Below are positions 24,650 to 32,872 of a DNA stretch of 64,000 bases, piece after piece. Under the pieces are notes generated by a model. The model had not been told where the DNA came from. It was given only the letters and a program-made list of their open reading frames with translations, and did not search any database. The position numbers were made by a program, and so were the translations under genes. Within the stretch, counting starts at the first letter, position 1. Each line of letters begins with the position of its first letter. The stretch lies in NCBI GenBank assembly GCA_051876355.1, contig JBJEHU010000037.1, positions 204,148-268,147 on the forward strand, given 5' to 3'. This DNA comes from Olsenella_L sp051876355 (GTDB lineage Bacteria; Actinomycetota; Coriobacteriia; Coriobacteriales; Atopobiaceae).

Positions 24650-25819
24650 ATGGACTTCACGCTCAACCGCGAACAGGAGCTTGCCCGGTCGATGTTCCGG
24701 CAGTTCGCAGAGGAGAAGGTTGCCCCTCTCGCAAAGGAGGTCGACGCCGAAGAACGCTTTCCGGAAGAGAATGTGCGCCTCATGGCCAGCCTAGGCATGC
24801 TCGGCATCTTCGTTCCCCGGAAGTGGGGAGGAGCCGGTGCCGACGAGCTCACCTATGCGATGGCCGTGGAGGAGCTCTCGAAGAAGTGCGCCACGACCGG
24901 CGTCATCCTCTCGGGACACTCGAGCCTCGGCACGGCACCGATCTTGGATGCCGGAACCGATGAGCAGCGCGAGCGCTACCTCCCGAAGCTTGCCTCGGGA
25001 GAGTGGCTTGCCGCATTTGCGCTCACCGAGCCCGGTGCCGGCACCGATGCCCAGGGCCTCGAGACGAGGGCCGAGAAGACAGAGGGCGGCTGGGTCCTGA
25101 ATGGCACGAAGATCTTCATAACGAACGCAGGCTATGCCCACGTCTTCATCATCTTTGCGGTCACGGGCACCCGAGAGGATGCACGAGGCCGGAAGAAGAA
25201 GGAGATCTCTGCCTTCATCGTCGAGCGCACCGACCCCGGCTTCTCCGTCGGCAAGCCCGAAGACAAGATGGGCATCCGCGGCTCTTCGACCTGCGAGCTC
25301 ATCATGCAGGACTGCTTCGTGCCCGAGGGCCGCATGCTCGGAGCGCAGGGCAGAGGATTCGCGCTTGCGATGAAGACGCTCGACGGCGGACGCATCGGCA
25401 TCGCTGCCCAGGCGCTTGGCATTGCTCAGGGAGCGATCGACGAGACGGTGGCCTATGTGAAGGAGCGCGTGCAGTTCGGGCGTTCGCTCGCTGCCTTCCA
25501 GAACACGCAGTTCGAGCTCGCCGAGATGCAGGCACGCACCGACGCTGCCCGCTACCTCGTCTACCGGGCAGCACTTGCAAAGCAGGCTGTCATGGACGGT
25601 CGCGCGAAGAGCTGCTCTGTCGAGTCGGCAGAGGCAAAGCTCATCGCCGCCCGCACCGCGATGGATGTGACGACGAGATGCCTCCAGCTTTTCGGCGGCT
25701 ACGGCTATACCCGCGACTATCCGATCGAGCGCATGATGCGCGATGCGAAGATCACCGAAATCTATGAAGGCACGAGCGAGGTCCAGATGATGGTCATCTC
25801 GAGTGCGCTTCTCAGGTAG
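24650..25819 (+). CDS. acyl-CoA dehydrogenase (butyryl-CoA dehydrogenase, Bcd)
   Basis: 389 residues. Reduces crotonyl-CoA to butyryl-CoA in complex with EtfAB; in anaerobes this complex can bifurcate electrons from NADH to ferredoxin. Motifs: AFALTEPGAGTDA and GTKIFITNAGYAHVF (FAD site), DKMGIRGSSTCEL, and DAKITEIYEGTSEVQ with the catalytic Glu. Directly followed by etfB and etfA with short gaps, the usual bcd-etfB-etfA unit. It is about 50 percent identical by eye to the ACAD part of the fusion protein downstream, so the two are paralogues. Confidence 0.92.
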   Translation: MDFTLNREQELARSMFRQFAEEKVAPLAKEVDAEERFPEENVRLMASLGMLGIFVPRKWGGAGADELTYAMAVEELSKKCATTGVILSGHSSLGTAPILDAGTDEQRERYLPKLASGEWLAAFALTEPGAGTDAQGLETRAEKTEGGWVLNGTKIFITNAGYAHVFIIFAVTGTREDARGRKKKEISAFIVERTDPGFSVGKPEDKMGIRGSSTCELIMQDCFVPEGRMLGAQGRGFALAMKTLDGGRIGIAAQALGIAQGAIDETVAYVKERVQFGRSLAAFQNTQFELAEMQARTDAARYLVYRAALAKQAVMDGRAKSCSVESAEAKLIAARTAMDVTTRCLQLFGGYGYTRDYPIERMMRDAKITEIYEGTSEVQMMVISSALLR

Positions 25820-25830
25820 GGAGGGAGCAC

Positions 25831-26625
25831 ATGAAGGCTATCGTCTGCGCGAAGCAGGTGCCCGATACCTCAGGCCCGGTGGCCGTGAAGGAATCGGGAC
25901 AGCTCGACCGCGCTGCCATGAAGGCAATCGTGAACCCTGACGATCTCAACGCGCTCGAAGCAGCGCTCGAGCTGAAGGATGAGTGTGGCTGCGAGGTCAT
26001 CGTCCTCTCCATGGGGCCGAAGCAGGCAGAAGGCATGCTGCGGGAGCTCCTTGCCCGCGGAGCGGACAGGGCTGTGCTCGTCTCGGGCCGCGAGTTCGGC
26101 GGCTCCGATACGTTTGCGACAAGCCAGATTCTCGCTGCTGCAATCAACAGGATCGGCCTTGTAGACGACGATATCGTCTTCTGCGGGCGCCAGGCCATCG
26201 ACGGCGACACGGCACAGGTAGGTCCGCAGATTGCGGAGAAGCTCGGCATTCCCCAGGTCTCCTATGTCTCGAAGATCGAGCGTACGGAATCTGAGCTTTT
26301 GCTCCGGCGCGAGCTTGAGGATGGCTCCTTTGCCATCTCCTGCCCGACGCCCTGCCTCCTCACCTGCATCAAGGAGCTCAACGAGCCGCGCTATATGAAC
26401 CTGCGCGACATATGGGACGCCTGGGAAAAGCCGCTTCAGGTCTTCGGCTACGAAGACCTGAAGGACGATCCGCTGATCGAGACCGACACGATCGGCCTCA
26501 AGGGAAGCCCGACGAACGTCTGGAAGAGCTTCGCGCCGCCCCAGAAAGGCGCGGGGCAGATGCTCGTCGGTCCCGATCCTGCCCACCAGCTTGCGTGTGC
26601 CCTCGATGCACGCCATCTGATCTGA
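25831..26625 (+). CDS. etfB: electron transfer flavoprotein subunit beta
   Basis: 264 residues. Partner of EtfA and Bcd. N-terminus MKAIVCAKQVPDTSGPV and the segment VFCGRQAIDGDTAQVGPQIA are typical of the group from butyrate-forming anaerobes, in which EtfB carries the bifurcating FAD and binds NADH; that role here is inferred. The C-terminal arm (WKSFAPPQKGAG) reaches EtfA. 11 nt after the acyl-CoA dehydrogenase. Confidence 0.94.
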   Translation: MKAIVCAKQVPDTSGPVAVKESGQLDRAAMKAIVNPDDLNALEAALELKDECGCEVIVLSMGPKQAEGMLRELLARGADRAVLVSGREFGGSDTFATSQILAAAINRIGLVDDDIVFCGRQAIDGDTAQVGPQIAEKLGIPQVSYVSKIERTESELLLRRELEDGSFAISCPTPCLLTCIKELNEPRYMNLRDIWDAWEKPLQVFGYEDLKDDPLIETDTIGLKGSPTNVWKSFAPPQKGAGQMLVGPDPAHQLACALDARHLI

Positions 26626-26639
26626 GAAGGAGGAAAGCC

Positions 26640-27737
26640 ATGCCAGATATGACAGAAAGCCGCGATGTCTGGGTCTTCTGCGAGCAGCGCGCAGGCGAGC
26701 TTCTGCCTGTCAGCTTCGAGCTCGTCAGCGAAGCGCGAAGGCTTGCAGACGATCTCGGCCAGCGTGTCGTGGCGCTCCTCTTCGGAGGCCAGGGCATCGC
26801 CGGGAAGGCAGCAGAGCTCGGCGGCTACGGCGCCGACGAAGTGCGCGTCCAGGAAAGCGAGGAGCTTGCCGTCTATACGACGGATGCCTATGCAAAGGCG
26901 CTCTGCGAAGAGGTCGAGGCACACCATCCAGCCATCCTCCTCATTGGTGCGACGACGATCGGACGCGATCTGGCGCCCAGATGCGCCGCCCGGCTCCATA
27001 CAGGCCTTACCGCCGACACGACGCACCTCGATGTGGATACCGGCAAATACCTCCAGTTCCTCCGCGAGACCTCGACGCTCGATGTCTCGAAGATCAAGGC
27101 GGATGCAGACGACCGGAACCTCAAGATGACAAGACCTGCATTCGGCGGGCATCTCATGGCAACGATCGTCTGTCCGCGCTTCAGGCCGCAGATGGCAACG
27201 GTCAGGCCTGGCGTGATGGTCCGTGCTCCGTTCGACGAGGAGCGCGCCCGCACGTGCAGGGTCATCACTGACCCCTGCGATGTCACGGCGTCTGACATCC
27301 GCGCCCGTGTCGTCTCGTGGGAGAGATCTGCTCGCCCCCAGGCAGATCTCTCCTCGGCAGACGTCGTCGTCGCGGTCGGCCGTGGCATTGCCAAGGACCC
27401 CGAACGCGGCCTTGCGCTTGCAGCAGAGCTTGCCGAAGCACTGGGCGGTGTCGTCGCAGCATCCCGTGCTGCCGTCGATGCCGGCTGGGCAGATCCCTCG
27501 CAGCAGGTCGGCCAGACCGGACAGACCGTGCGTCCGAAGCTCTACATCGCACTCGGCATCTCCGGTGCCATACAGCATGCCGCCGGCATGCGCGATGCGG
27601 GCACGATCGTCGCGATCAACAGGGATCCGGAAGCCCCGATCTTCGAGATTGCAGATCTCGGCATTGCAGGAGACCTCTTCAGGATCGTCCCCGAGCTCCT
27701 GAAGGACATCACGGCGCTCCGTGCCATCAAGGTCTAG
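26640..27737 (+). CDS. etfA: electron transfer flavoprotein subunit alpha
   Basis: 365 residues. N-terminal domain (DVWVFCEQRAGEL onward; IGATTIGRDLAPRCAARLHTGLTADTT) and C-terminal FAD domain (GQTGQTVRPKLYIALGISGA; GTIVAINRDPEAPIFEIADLG). The C-terminal FAD is the electron shuttle to Bcd. No N-terminal ferredoxin or rubredoxin extension. Excellent ribosome binding site AAGGAGG 6 nt upstream, 14 nt after etfB. Confidence 0.94.
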   Translation: MPDMTESRDVWVFCEQRAGELLPVSFELVSEARRLADDLGQRVVALLFGGQGIAGKAAELGGYGADEVRVQESEELAVYTTDAYAKALCEEVEAHHPAILLIGATTIGRDLAPRCAARLHTGLTADTTHLDVDTGKYLQFLRETSTLDVSKIKADADDRNLKMTRPAFGGHLMATIVCPRFRPQMATVRPGVMVRAPFDEERARTCRVITDPCDVTASDIRARVVSWERSARPQADLSSADVVVAVGRGIAKDPERGLALAAELAEALGGVVAASRAAVDAGWADPSQQVGQTGQTVRPKLYIALGISGAIQHAAGMRDAGTIVAINRDPEAPIFEIADLGIAGDLFRIVPELLKDITALRAIKV

Positions 27738-27941
27738 GCCACAGGAGCGTCCAGACAGAGCCAGGAAACAGAGAGGACGGTGAGGCACATGGCGCAGCCT
27801 TCCCGCAGAGGCCAGAAGAAGTCTGGCAGAAGGGCCGGGGCAGATGTCCCGGAAAAGGCGCCCAGAAAAGACGCAGCCGCAGCAGCACAGCCGAAATCCA
27901 AGCATGCAGCACCCGATATGAAGAAAGAGAAAGGCACAGAT

Positions 27942-29882
27942 ATGCTGTTCCAGACAACCGAGGAGCATGAGAAGCTCCGTCAGGCAATCAGGAAGTTCGC
28001 CGAAGAAGAGATTGCGCCCATCGCGTTCGAGCTCGACGAGGAGAACAAGTTCCCCGACGAGGTCGTGGCCGATCTCGGAAGGAACGGATGGATGGGCATT
28101 CCCTATCCCAAGGAGTACGGCGGCGCAGGACTCGATGTCGTAAGCTATGCTATCGCCGTCGAGGAGCTCTCCCGCGTCGATGGCGGAGCAGGCGTCATCC
28201 TCTCTGCCCACACGTCGCTCGGCACCTATCCGATCGCTGCCTTCGGCACCGAAGAGCAGAAGCAGAAGTATCTCGTCCCGCTCTGCCGCGGCGAGAAGAT
28301 CGGCGCCTTCGGCCTGACCGAGGAGAACGCAGGATCTGACGCATCCGGCACCCAGACGACCGCCATCGACAAGGGCGACTACTGGCTCCTCAATGGCACG
28401 AAGATCTTCATCACGAATGCCCCGAAGGCAGACACCTACGTCGTCTTCGCCTCGACGGCGCCCGAGCTCGGCAACCACGGCATCTCTGCCTTCATCGTCG
28501 AGAAGGGCTGGGAGGGCTTCACGTTCTCCGACCATTACAACAAGATGGGCATCCGTTCGTCCTCGACGGCCGAGCTCCACTTCAACAATGTGAAGGTGCC
28601 GAAGGAGAACCTGCTCGGCGAAGAGGGCAAGGGCTTCAAGATCGCAATGGCAACGCTCGATGGCGGCCGCATCGGCATCGCCTCCCAGGCACTTGGCATC
28701 GCCCAGGGCGCCTACGAGAAGGCACGCGACTATGCACGCGAGCGCGTCCAGTTCTCAGCACCCATCGGCGTGAACCAGGGCGTCTCGTTCAAGATCGCCG
28801 AGAGCGCGACGAAGATCCGTGCTGCCCGCTACCTTGTCTACTCGGCAGCGGAGCTCAAGGAGAACCATGCTCCGCGCTATGGCCGCGAGGCAGCGATGGC
28901 AAAGATGTTCGCCTCCGAAGTTGCGCTCGAGGTCACGAACGACGCCCTCCAGATCCACGGCGGCAGCGGCTTCATCAAGGGCATGGATGTCGAGCGCTAC
29001 TACCGCGACGCGAAGATCACGACGATCTACGAGGGCACGAACGAGATCATGCGTGTCGTCATCTCTGCCTATGAGCTCGGAAAGCTCGGCAAGAAGGACA
29101 GCGGCAAGAAGAAGAGCGCACGCGACCTCTTCGGTCCCGTGATGCCGCAGACCGGCCCCCGCAAGCTCCAGATCTTCGCTGACGCAGACCAGAAGAAGAA
29201 CGTCGAGGCAGTCGTGGCGGCGCTTGTGGCAGATGGCTATGACTTCTCTGTCGGCATCCCGGCCGATACGCCTATCGCCGATGCGCAGCGCGTCGTCTCT
29301 GCCGGCGTCGGCATTGGATCGGCGGACAACATGTACCTCATCGAGGAGCTTGCCCATGCAGCAGGCGCTGCCATCGGCTCCTCGCGTCCCGTCGCCGAGA
29401 AGCTCAAGTATGTGCCGCTCAACCGCTATGTCGGCATGTCCGGCCAGAAGTTCACGGGCAACCTCTACATCGCCTGCGGCATCTCGGGCGCCAAGCAGCA
29501 CCTCAAGGGCATCAAGGATGCCTCGACGATTGTCGCTGTCAACACGAACCCGAATGCGCCGATCTTCAAGAACTGCGATTACGGCATCGTCGGCGATGTC
29601 CAGGAAGTCCTGCCGCTTCTTGCCGATGCGTTCGGCCGCGGCGAGAAGGAGCCGGCAGGGGAGATGGTGAAGATCAAGCGTCCGCACCTTCCGAAGCCCG
29701 ATCCCATCGGCCCCACGATGGTCTGCTCGGGATGCGGCCATGAGTACCACCCGGAGGAAGGCGACCCCGAGGCAGACATCGCGCCGGGCACGCTCTTCTC
29801 CGAGCTTCCCGAGGATTGGGTCTGCCCCGAGTGCGCCGAGCCGAAGGACCACTTCATCGACCGCGCAACCCTGGGCCTCTGA
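27942..29882 (+). CDS. tripartite fusion: acyl-CoA dehydrogenase - EtfA FAD domain - rubredoxin
   Basis: 646 residues, three recognisable redox modules in one frame. Residues 1 to about 385 are a full short-chain acyl-CoA dehydrogenase (FGLTEENAGSDASG, GTKIFITNAPKADTYVVF, DAKITTIYEGTNEIM with the catalytic Glu). About 405-575 is the C-terminal FAD domain of EtfA alone (SGQKFTGNLYIACGISGA, STIVAVNTNPNAPIFKNCDY). 592-646 is a complete rubredoxin (C595-x2-C598, LPEDWVCPEC with C628 and C631). The protein lacks the EtfA N-terminal domain and EtfB. Chosen start 27942; upstream in-frame sequence to 27780 uses rarer AGA/AAA codons and is low-complexity, so it is probably a leader. It lies between etfA and a flavodiiron gene; transfer of electrons from flavin through rubredoxin to that protein is inferred. 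Confidence 0.9.
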   Translation: MLFQTTEEHEKLRQAIRKFAEEEIAPIAFELDEENKFPDEVVADLGRNGWMGIPYPKEYGGAGLDVVSYAIAVEELSRVDGGAGVILSAHTSLGTYPIAAFGTEEQKQKYLVPLCRGEKIGAFGLTEENAGSDASGTQTTAIDKGDYWLLNGTKIFITNAPKADTYVVFASTAPELGNHGISAFIVEKGWEGFTFSDHYNKMGIRSSSTAELHFNNVKVPKENLLGEEGKGFKIAMATLDGGRIGIASQALGIAQGAYEKARDYARERVQFSAPIGVNQGVSFKIAESATKIRAARYLVYSAAELKENHAPRYGREAAMAKMFASEVALEVTNDALQIHGGSGFIKGMDVERYYRDAKITTIYEGTNEIMRVVISAYELGKLGKKDSGKKKSARDLFGPVMPQTGPRKLQIFADADQKKNVEAVVAALVADGYDFSVGIPADTPIADAQRVVSAGVGIGSADNMYLIEELAHAAGAAIGSSRPVAEKLKYVPLNRYVGMSGQKFTGNLYIACGISGAKQHLKGIKDASTIVAVNTNPNAPIFKNCDYGIVGDVQEVLPLLADAFGRGEKEPAGEMVKIKRPHLPKPDPIGPTMVCSGCGHEYHPEEGDPEADIAPGTLFSELPEDWVCPECAEPKDHFIDRATLGL

Positions 29883-29899
29883 GACTGACATCGATTTGC

Positions 29900-29918
29900 G
29901 GGGCCCGCATCGGGCCCC
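29900..29918 (+). repeat. hairpin between fusion gene and flavodiiron gene
   Basis: GGGGCCC-gcatc-GGGCCCC, 7-bp GC-only stem, no T-tract, 15 nt before the flavodiiron start. Likely a partial transcription or stability barrier. Confidence 0.5.
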
Positions 29919-29933
29919 TATGGAAGGAGCAAC

Positions 29934-31196
29934 ATGCACTGCGTACGCAATGTCACCGATGACATCTACTGGATTGGTGCAAACGACCACAGGACCCATC
30001 TCTTCGAGAATGTCCATCCCATCCCGTACGGCGTCTCGTACAACTCCTATGTCCTCCTCGACGAGAAGACGGCGCTCTTCGACTCCGTCGACTGGTCGAT
30101 TACGCGCGAGATGCTCGAGAACCTCAAGTTTGTGCTCGATGGACGCAAGCTCGACTACATAGTCGTGAACCACCTCGAGCCCGACCACTGCGCCTCGATG
30201 GTCGAGGTGCTCGCCCTCTATCCTGACTGCCAGATCGTATCGACCGAGAAGTCGTTCATGCTCATGCACAACTTCGGCTACGATATCGACTCACACAGCC
30301 AGATCCAGGTCGCAGAGGGCGATACGCTCTCGTTCGGCAAGCACGAAGTGACGTTCATCGAGGCACCGATGGTCCACTGGCCTGAGGTCATGGTCACGCT
30401 CGACCTCACGGACGGCGTCCTCTTCTCTGCCGATGCGTTCGGCAGCTTCAAGGCGATCGACGGCCGCCTCTGGGCAGACGAGTGCGACTGGGACCGCGAG
30501 TTCCTCGATGAGGCAAGGCGCTACCACTGCAACATCGTCGGCAAGTATGGCCCGCATGTGCAGCTGCTGCTCAAGAAGGCAGCAGGCGTCCTCGACAAGA
30601 TCAAGATCGTAGTGCCGCTCCACGGGCCCCTCTACCGCACGCCTGAGGACATCATGCGCTACATCGACAAGCTCAACCACTGGGCAAGCTATACGCCCGA
30701 GGAGAAGGGCGTCCTTGTTGCCTATGCCTCGATGTATGGGAACACGGAGAATGCCGTGCAGTGCCTGGCTGCCGAGCTCTGCAAGCGCGGCGTCACGAAC
30801 GTGAAGCTCTGCGATGTCTCGACGACGCAGGCATCCTATCTCATTGCAGACATGTTCCGCCTCTCGCACATCGTGCTTGCCTCGCCGACGTACAACCTGA
30901 GCATCTATCCTGTCATGGAGAGCCTGCTTTCCGAGATGAAGATGCTGAACCTCCAGAACCGCCATATCGCGCTCGTGGAGAATGGCTCGTGGGCCTGCAC
31001 GGTCGGCGACCTGATGGAGGACTACATCGACGAGAACATGAAGGACATGGAAGTCCTGAACGAGCGTCTCTCGATGTCCTCCTCGCTTCCCGAGTCCAAG
31101 GGCCGCGAGGTCGAGTCCCTCGCCCAGGCCATCGCCGACTCGATGGAAGAGGTCACGTGCGACTGCTCGAAGCGTTTCGAGAAGAAGCAGAAGTAG
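29934..31196 (+). CDS. flavodiiron protein (A-type flavoprotein; O2/NO reductase)
   Basis: 420 residues. N-terminal metallo-beta-lactamase-like di-iron domain with ligands H80-x-E82-x-D84-H85 (HLEPDHCASM), then MVHWPEVMV, SADAFGSF and PLHGPLYR. The C-terminal flavodoxin domain starts near 262 (VLVAYASMYGNTENAV, then LASPTYNLSIYPVM). The family reduces O2 to water, or NO to N2O, in anaerobes with electrons from rubredoxin. No rubredoxin or flavin reductase domain is fused here, and the nearest rubredoxin is the C-terminus of the preceding gene product, 51 nt upstream. AAGGAG ribosome binding site. Transcript ends at a strong hairpin. Confidence 0.94.
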   Translation: MHCVRNVTDDIYWIGANDHRTHLFENVHPIPYGVSYNSYVLLDEKTALFDSVDWSITREMLENLKFVLDGRKLDYIVVNHLEPDHCASMVEVLALYPDCQIVSTEKSFMLMHNFGYDIDSHSQIQVAEGDTLSFGKHEVTFIEAPMVHWPEVMVTLDLTDGVLFSADAFGSFKAIDGRLWADECDWDREFLDEARRYHCNIVGKYGPHVQLLLKKAAGVLDKIKIVVPLHGPLYRTPEDIMRYIDKLNHWASYTPEEKGVLVAYASMYGNTENAVQCLAAELCKRGVTNVKLCDVSTTQASYLIADMFRLSHIVLASPTYNLSIYPVMESLLSEMKMLNLQNRHIALVENGSWACTVGDLMEDYIDENMKDMEVLNERLSMSSSLPESKGREVESLAQAIADSMEEVTCDCSKRFEKKQK

Positions 31197-31220
31197 GGAA
31201 GAGCAGCATATGAGCTTGCT

Positions 31221-31251
31221 GGGGCAGGTGCCAGATGGCGCCTGCCCCTTG
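31221..31251 (+). terminator. terminator after flavodiiron gene
   Basis: 12-bp stem GGGGCAGGTGCC (31221-31232) with GGCGCCTGCCCC (31237-31248), one wobble pair, loop AGAT. Only TT follows. It separates the butyrate cluster from birA. Confidence 0.7.
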
Positions 31252-31278
31252 CCTGTGGGGAGACTGTCTGGTTCGCGC

Positions 31279-31284
31279 TAGAAT
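31279..31284 (+). promoter_or_regulatory. possible -10 element for birA
   Basis: TAGAAT 36 nt before the birA start codon, downstream of the terminator. No good -35 is visible. Confidence 0.35.
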
Positions 31285-31319
31285 CTGCTTGATGGGGAGG
31301 CATGTGCTGAGGAGGCGCG

Positions 31320-32192
31320 ATGGAGGCAGATGCAGGATGCACGGGCACGGGCGGACTGCTGGACGATGCTTCAGATCTCGTGCGCATCGTCGAGGCGACC
31401 GGGTCCACGAACGACGACGTGCTGAAGCTGGCAGAAGATGGCGCTCCTGAAGGTGCGGCAATCTGCGCAAGGCGGCAGACGACAGGCCGCGGTCGGCGCG
31501 GCCACAGCTGGGTCTCGCCTCCAGGCGGCCTCTATCTGAGCGTGCTCCTGAGGCCGCAGGCAGATGAGCGGGCCTCGTCAGGCCTTCCTGCGGTCACGGC
31601 GCTTGCCGTGCTCAGCAGCCTCCGCGCTCTCGGAGCAGAAGGCATCTGCCTCAAGTGGCCGAACGATATCGTGCTCAGAGCTCCTGATGGCATGCTTGCA
31701 AAGCTCGGCGGCATCCTCGTCGAGTCGAGGCGCGAGAGCGGGGGAGCCTGGCTTGCAGTCTCAGGCATAGGCCTCAACCTGGTGAGGCCTGAGATTGAAA
31801 AGATCGTGCCGGCCCGGGTGCATGACGGGATGGCACGGCCGCTTCCTGCTGCCTATCTCGAAGATGCCATGGCAGGTGCCGTGCCCGATCTTCTCGGGGA
31901 GGAGTTCTCTGCGCTTGCAGGAAGCATCACGGCTTCTCTTGTCGCGATGTCGCGCGCATGGGCGAAAGCGGTCGTGCCCGAGGAAGGGCCACTTGCGCCG
32001 ATAGGGAAGGATTTCGAGCGCGAGATTGCCTATCTCGGTGACGGCGTGTCTGCCATAGCTCCCTCCGGCGCGGTGCTGGCGGAGGGCACGTTTGCCGGCA
32101 TCGACGCCTGGGGAAGGGCGCGGGTCGTCTCTTGTGATGGGGCCGAGCATGCCTTCCTTCCGGAAGAGGCCTCGCTTCGTTCCTGCCGATGA
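31320..32192 (+). CDS. birA: biotin--[acetyl-CoA-carboxylase] ligase
   Basis: 290 residues. Makes biotinyl-AMP and attaches biotin to the carrier protein AccB, encoded 6 kb downstream. Catalytic motifs TTGRGRRGHSW (residues 53-63), CLKWPNDIVL and KLGGILVES, then a C-terminal SH3-like domain ending near the Arg at 290. There is no N-terminal helix-turn-helix, so it is a ligase only, not a BirA-type repressor. Start ATG directly behind GGAGG. Placed head of the fatty acid synthesis region. Confidence 0.92.
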   Translation: MEADAGCTGTGGLLDDASDLVRIVEATGSTNDDVLKLAEDGAPEGAAICARRQTTGRGRRGHSWVSPPGGLYLSVLLRPQADERASSGLPAVTALAVLSSLRALGAEGICLKWPNDIVLRAPDGMLAKLGGILVESRRESGGAWLAVSGIGLNLVRPEIEKIVPARVHDGMARPLPAAYLEDAMAGAVPDLLGEEFSALAGSITASLVAMSRAWAKAVVPEEGPLAPIGKDFEREIAYLGDGVSAIAPSGAVLAEGTFAGIDAWGRARVVSCDGAEHAFLPEEASLRSCR

Positions 32193-32250
32193 TTGGCAGA
32201 TATGTGGACATGGCGCGCAGAGCATGAAGACGCTTCACATCCGAAAATGA

Positions 32251-32263
32251 TTAGTTAGACTAA
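32251..32263 (+). promoter_or_regulatory. palindromic operator upstream of marR-fab operon
   Basis: TTAGT-tag-ACTAA, 5-bp arms, in the AT-rich stretch 54 nt before the MarR gene. MarR-type FabT regulators bind AT-rich palindromes in front of their own fab operon, so this is the best candidate for autoregulation. Inference from position and symmetry only. Confidence 0.45.
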
Positions 32264-32316
32264 ATAATTGTCCTGAGACTGGTATCGCAGAGCAGAAACC
32301 AGGAGGAGAGACAGAC

Positions 32317-32871
32317 GTGGAAATGCGCGAGCTTCATGAGGAAGCGGCACCGATCATCGACGTGGATGACGACTCGGCGTTCATCGGCGAGATATCGCGT
32401 CTTCTGAGCAGCACGTTCGAGGCCATCATCCGTCTTGAGGACTGCGTCTACCGCTCCCATGGGATGGATCTCACGAACTCCGAGCTGAACCTGCTCTCGA
32501 CAGTCGGCAAGGCAGTGCTTGTCGGACATCGAGCGCTTAGCATGTCGGAGATTGCCGACGCTCTCGGAATCAAGCGTCCTTCCGCCACAGCCGTCGTCAA
32601 GAGGCTCGAGGCAAAAGGCTATATAGAGCGCAGACGGAGCGCAGACGATGCGCGCCGCATCGATGTGACGCTGACCCGCAAGGGCGAATGCGTCTACCGC
32701 ATCCATGCAATATTCAACCGCAAGATGGCAGCAGAGATTTCCCGTGGCCAGTCAACAGAGGAGCGCCAGGTGCTTCTCCAGGGCATACGCCGTCTCGAGC
32801 ATGCCTATACCGAGGCAGAGCGTGCTGCCATGCAGGCAGTTGCCCAGGCGCCTCGTGCAGGAAGGGGCTAG
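32317..32871 (+). CDS. MarR family transcriptional regulator, likely FabT-type
   Basis: 184 residues with the winged helix-turn-helix LSMSEIADALGIKRPSATAVVKRLEAKGYIERRRSADDARRI shown in parts at about 75-115. First gene of the fatty acid synthesis operon and only 1 nt before fabH, the position of fabT in streptococci. A role as acyl-ACP-responsive repressor is inferred. GTG 32317 or ATG 32323 are both possible; AGGAGG lies at 32301-32306. It is longer than usual MarR proteins by an acidic 20-residue N-terminus. Confidence 0.85.
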   Translation: MEMRELHEEAAPIIDVDDDSAFIGEISRLLSSTFEAIIRLEDCVYRSHGMDLTNSELNLLSTVGKAVLVGHRALSMSEIADALGIKRPSATAVVKRLEAKGYIERRRSADDARRIDVTLTRKGECVYRIHAIFNRKMAAEISRGQSTEERQVLLQGIRRLEHAYTEAERAAMQAVAQAPRAGRG

Positions 32872-32872
32872 C

